Below, piece by piece: positions 62,601 to 64,000 of a stretch of DNA of 64,000 nucleotides. This DNA comes from an uncultured Prevotellaceae bacterium (lineage in GTDB: Bacteria > Bacteroidota > Bacteroidia > Bacteroidales > Muribaculaceae). The notes under the pieces were generated by a model that was not told the DNA's origin, searched no databases, and saw only the letters and a list, made by a program, of their open reading frames with translations. The DNA lies in NCBI GenBank assembly GCA_937898675.1, contig CALEJB010000055.1, positions 1 through 64,000 on the forward strand, in the 5' to 3' direction. The translations under genes were made by a program, and so were the position numbers. Numbering within the stretch: the first letter of the stretch is position 1; the number at the start of each line of letters is the position of its first letter.

Positions 62601-62993
62601 CGCATCACCCTCTACCGCGAACTGGACAACATGGAAACCGACGACCAGGTCGAGGCCTTTGAGCAGCGCCTCAAGGACCGCTTCGGCAAGATTCCCGAGA
62701 TGTCGAGCGAACTCATCCGCATCGTGCCCCTGCGCCGCACCGCGCGCTCGCTGGGTGTCGAGAAACTTGTTATCCGCCAGGGACGTATGCACCTCTACTT
62801 TGTAGGCAGCGAGAATGTGGCATACTATAATTCGCCCGCCTTTGGGCGCATTCTGCATTATGTCCAGCAGAATCCCACCCGCTGTACCCTCAATCAAAAG
62901 AATGGTCGCCGCAGCATAGCCATCAGCGGCATTAACAGTGTTTCCACAGCCCTTGCCACCCTGCGCACCATCACCCACCTGCCCAGCATATAA
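59637..62993 (+). CDS. mfd: Transcription-repair coupling factor Mfd
   Basis: A 1118-residue ATP-driven translocase that removes RNA polymerase stalled at DNA damage and recruits UvrA. UvrB-like N-domain (KRDIKYGQTDAPNEILRTEV; YEPGQYSVRGSILDVFSYSN), RNA-polymerase-interaction domain (LNQIEKGDYIVHEDLGVGRF), RecG-like helicase: Walker A in CGDVGFGKTEVAVRAAFKAA, VVDEEQKFGV (DEEQ), SATPIPRTLQFSLMGARDLS, RVGRSSRKAFCYLL. The TRCF C-terminal domain is present (RIVPLRRTARSLGVEKLVIR). It follows the protease gene by 9 bp. With uvrC earlier it belongs to the same nucleotide-excision pathway. Confidence 0.97.
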   Translation: MELKQLCELFGGKARQSALEQLLSSGSDAVIDGLAGSSASMLFSLLPRCGCPYLIVAGDLDEAGYIYNDLCQLASDKQVLIFPSGYKRDIKYGQTDAPNEILRTEVLNRWYDDGRVQWVVTYPEALAERVRRREEVQANTVTLRAGGTADLSEVAERLRQLGFTGTDYVYEPGQYSVRGSILDVFSYSNELPYRIDFWGDDIDSIRSFNVETQLSAEQLEQVSILNAAPSGGGRGDNVSLLDYVGDDTVVLCRNFEWLQRRVDEVTAEAMSSSALIADEGDTDATSKLVDAERFARRLLTLRRITVANGEAAVPGTKRLTLHCKPQGIYHKNFDLIGESFTDFIARGYRLIILSDSGKQIERLRSIFADRGDDISFEPVLRTLHEGFVDEDLKLCVFTDHQIFDRYHKYNLKSERARSGKLALSLKELNQIEKGDYIVHEDLGVGRFGGLLRMNMNGAVQEMIKLIYLNGDEAYVSIHSLHKLSKYRSKEGDAPRLTRLGSNTWARIKERTKSRLKDIARELIALYAARCEQKGFAYSPDGYMQQELEASFIFEDTPDQYKASQAVKADMESDKPMDRLVCGDVGFGKTEVAVRAAFKAAVDGKQTAVLVPTTLLAFQHYRTFSERLKDFPVRVDYLSRARKPKEVKQVLADLKEGKIDIIIGTHKLIGKTVQFKDLGLLVVDEEQKFGVAVKDKLKQLKLNVDTLTMSATPIPRTLQFSLMGARDLSTIATPPANRYPVLTTVGTLNDEIVAEAINFELSRNGQVFFVNNRIEQLEQLENMIRRVVPDARVAVGHGQMPPEKLEQTIIDFGNHDYDVLLSTTIIENGIDMPNVNTIIINNADRYGLSDLHQLRGRVGRSSRKAFCYLLVPQGKPLNTDARRRLHAIESFSDLGSGIHIAMQDLDIRGAGNLLGAEQSGFIADLGYETYQRVLKEAVTELRTEEFADTFTPDSDGSGIGDAEQFVTDCVVDTDLELMFPASYVPQENERITLYRELDNMETDDQVEAFEQRLKDRFGKIPEMSSELIRIVPLRRTARSLGVEKLVIRQGRMHLYFVGSENVAYYNSPAFGRILHYVQQNPTRCTLNQKNGRRSIAISGINSVSTALATLRTITHLPSI

Positions 62994-62999
62994 ATGCAG

Positions 63000-63025
63000 A
63001 ATACCTCGCGCTGTCGGGTATTTTT
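63000..63025 (+). terminator. Weak terminator after mfd
   Basis: AATACC (63000-63005) pairs with GGTATT (63017-63022), then T-rich sequence. The stem is only 6 bp. The following 63026-63314 is AT-rich with no gene that I can support. Confidence 0.5.
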
Positions 63026-63314
63026 ATTAGTCTTTTAGCAATCGGCGCCCGCGGCGGGTGTAAACGATTGCTTATCACTATGCTCAGATCTGTTTAACAA
63101 TCGTATTAAATTATCAAAATCTTATTAGAATCTTGCAAACTTCAATAATTCTTACGAAACTTACCAACGCGCAGTGCGCATACCATTATTTGAACTTAAA
63201 ATTCTAATACAACCATATTATTGAAAATCAGTAATATGCGCAACCTCTTATACCTTGTTTCAATAATTGTATAGTCCCGTTATGGGTTGTTATTAATCAT
63301 ATTTATTTTATGTT

Positions 63315-63421
63315 ATGAGAAAACGGCGATTGTCCGCGGCGATGTTGACGCCAACGGCACGATTGACCCCTCCGACGTCTCGGCGTTGATTGACTATCTG
63401 CTCAACGGCATCTGGCCTTGA
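63315..63421 (+). pseudogene. Dockerin-like C-terminal relic
   Basis: The frame ending at TGA 63419-63421 reads VRGDVDANGTIDPSDVSALI then DYLLNGIWP, almost the same as the dockerin-like segment of the SUMF1-like protein at 49635. It has no start codon in frame; ATG 63315 (ATGAGAAAA, a typical signal-peptide start) is in another frame. It therefore looks like the leftover of a secreted protein after a large internal deletion. It still has a terminator behind it (63464-63496). Confidence 0.65.
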
Positions 63422-63463
63422 AGTTGGCAGTGCCTTGTCGTTTGAGCCATTGAAATGAACTTG

Positions 63464-63496
63464 AAAACCGTCTGGATGCAATTCAGGCGGTTTTTT
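63464..63496 (+). terminator. Rho-independent terminator behind the dockerin-like relic
   Basis: AACCGTCTG (63466-63474) pairs with CAGGCGGTT (63484-63492), one mismatch, followed by a T6 run. Confidence 0.75.
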
Positions 63497-63518
63497 GGGC
63501 TACTGTTGTGACTTGGAA

Positions 63519-63550
63519 TTTGCCCGAGAGTAATAAAATGACTACCTTTG
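63519..63550 (+). promoter_or_regulatory. Bacteroidota-type promoter for the Ig-like lipoprotein gene
   Basis: TTTG (63519-63522), exactly 20 nt, TACCTTTG (63543-63550), 7 nt before the ATG at 63558, so the transcript would be nearly leaderless. Confidence 0.6.
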
Positions 63551-63557
63551 CGGCACG

Positions 63558-64000
63558 ATGACGAGATTTCGCTGGACATATTGGTTGACGGTGTCGGTTG
63601 CGGCCCTGGTGCTTGCAGCCTGTGCCAGCATCGGTTCGCCCGAGGGCGGCCCGCGTGACTACACGCCGCCGCAAGTGGTCAAGTCCTCGCCCGAGCCCGG
63701 AACGCTCAACTTCAAGGGCAACAAGGTGGAAATCGTGTTTGACGAGATTGTCAACCTCAAGGACCAGCAAAAGAAAGTCATCATCTCACCCGCACCCAAG
63801 AACCAGCCGTTGATTCGCACGGTGGGCAGGAAGGTGACTGTTGAGTTCCGCGACCCGCTGGAGGACAACACGACCTATGTCATCGACTTTTCCAACGCTA
63901 TCGAGGACAACAACGAGAGCAACCAGCTCGACGGCTACACCTTTGCTTTCTCGACAGGCGAGACCATCGACACCCTTGCCGTGTCGGGCATCGTGCTGCG
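63558..64000 (+). CDS. Ig-like-domain lipoprotein, N-terminal part only
   Basis: The first 147 codons of a gene that runs off the right edge. Lipoprotein signal (VSVAALVLAACASIG, lipobox LAAC with Cys at 22), then an SbsA/Big_5-type Ig-like domain: GGPRDYTPPQVVKSSPEPGT, GNKVEIVFDEIVNLKDQQKK, VEFRDPLEDNTTYVIDFSNA, YTFAFSTGETIDTL. This is the start of a large lipoprotein found widely in Bacteroidota, whose function is unknown. It probably stands at the outer membrane. Confidence 0.88.
   Translation, partial: MTRFRWTYWLTVSVAALVLAACASIGSPEGGPRDYTPPQVVKSSPEPGTLNFKGNKVEIVFDEIVNLKDQQKKVIISPAPKNQPLIRTVGRKVTVEFRDPLEDNTTYVIDFSNAIEDNNESNQLDGYTFAFSTGETIDTLAVSGIVL

Overview
The window looks like a chromosomal segment of a Bacteroidota bacterium, most likely order Bacteroidales; gut families such as Muribaculaceae fit, but the family is a guess. 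The grounds are two SusC/SusD outer-membrane uptake pairs, the long two-domain form of IspG, DUF4923- and GIN-type envelope proteins, a tRNA without encoded CCA, few visible Shine-Dalgarno sequences, and repeated Bacteroidota-type promoters (TTTG, about 17-20 nt, TAnnTTTG). Coding sequence is GC-rich and intergenic DNA is AT-rich.

Layout. 1-7.8 kb (minus strand): a partial ComM/YifB gene, a susC-susD-lipoprotein operon and a TrmH-family methyltransferase. 7.8-8.3 kb: a gene-free AT-rich gap with clustered near-DnaA-box 9-mers. 8.3-12.8 kb (plus): nadA, leuS, rdgB. 12.8-24.1 kb: a DUF4143 ATPase with two hairpins upstream, lgt, obgE, two decayed genes with in-frame TAG codons, two tandem uridine-kinase-like genes, a metallo-hydrolase and a glycosyltransferase. 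24.1-30.2 kb (minus): nadK, uvrC, apt, mnmG, ybeY, with one perfect and one near-perfect parS site. 30.5-33.6 kb: NfeD/SPFH pair and a glycosyltransferase. 33.9-39.5 kb: a second susC-susD pair. 39.6-45.5 kb (minus): secreted proteins, ispG, a PAP2-like membrane protein and rpoN. 45.6-47.5 kb: a foreign polyvalent-protein remnant. 47.5-57.7 kb: GIN protein, dus, a sulfatase-modifying-factor-like protein, a Cys/His repeat protein, panB, MATE pump, esterase, crcB, CPBP protease, Na/Pi cotransporter and tRNA-Asn. 57.9-64 kb: S41 protease, mfd, a dockerin-like relic and the start of an Ig-like lipoprotein.

The most unusual content is the pair of SusC proteins. In both, the TonB-dependent barrel continues at its C-terminus into a coiled coil and then an OmpA-type peptidoglycan-binding domain. 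The two tails are about 80% identical by my hand alignment, which suggests a portable module that would tether a nutrient importer to the cell wall. Neither locus has a recognisable glycoside hydrolase beside it, so the substrates cannot be read from context.

The parS sites near mnmG, together with the 9-mer cluster and the divergent gene orientation around 8 kb, suggest that the window lies close to the chromosome origin. This rests on motifs only.

Most other genes are housekeeping: translation (leuS, tRNA-Asn, mnmG, dus, ybeY, obgE), NAD and CoA synthesis (nadA, nadK, panB), DNA repair (uvrC, mfd, rdgB), isoprenoids (ispG) and envelope biogenesis (lgt, SPFH/NfeD, S41 protease). Identifications come from reading motifs; no database search was possible.
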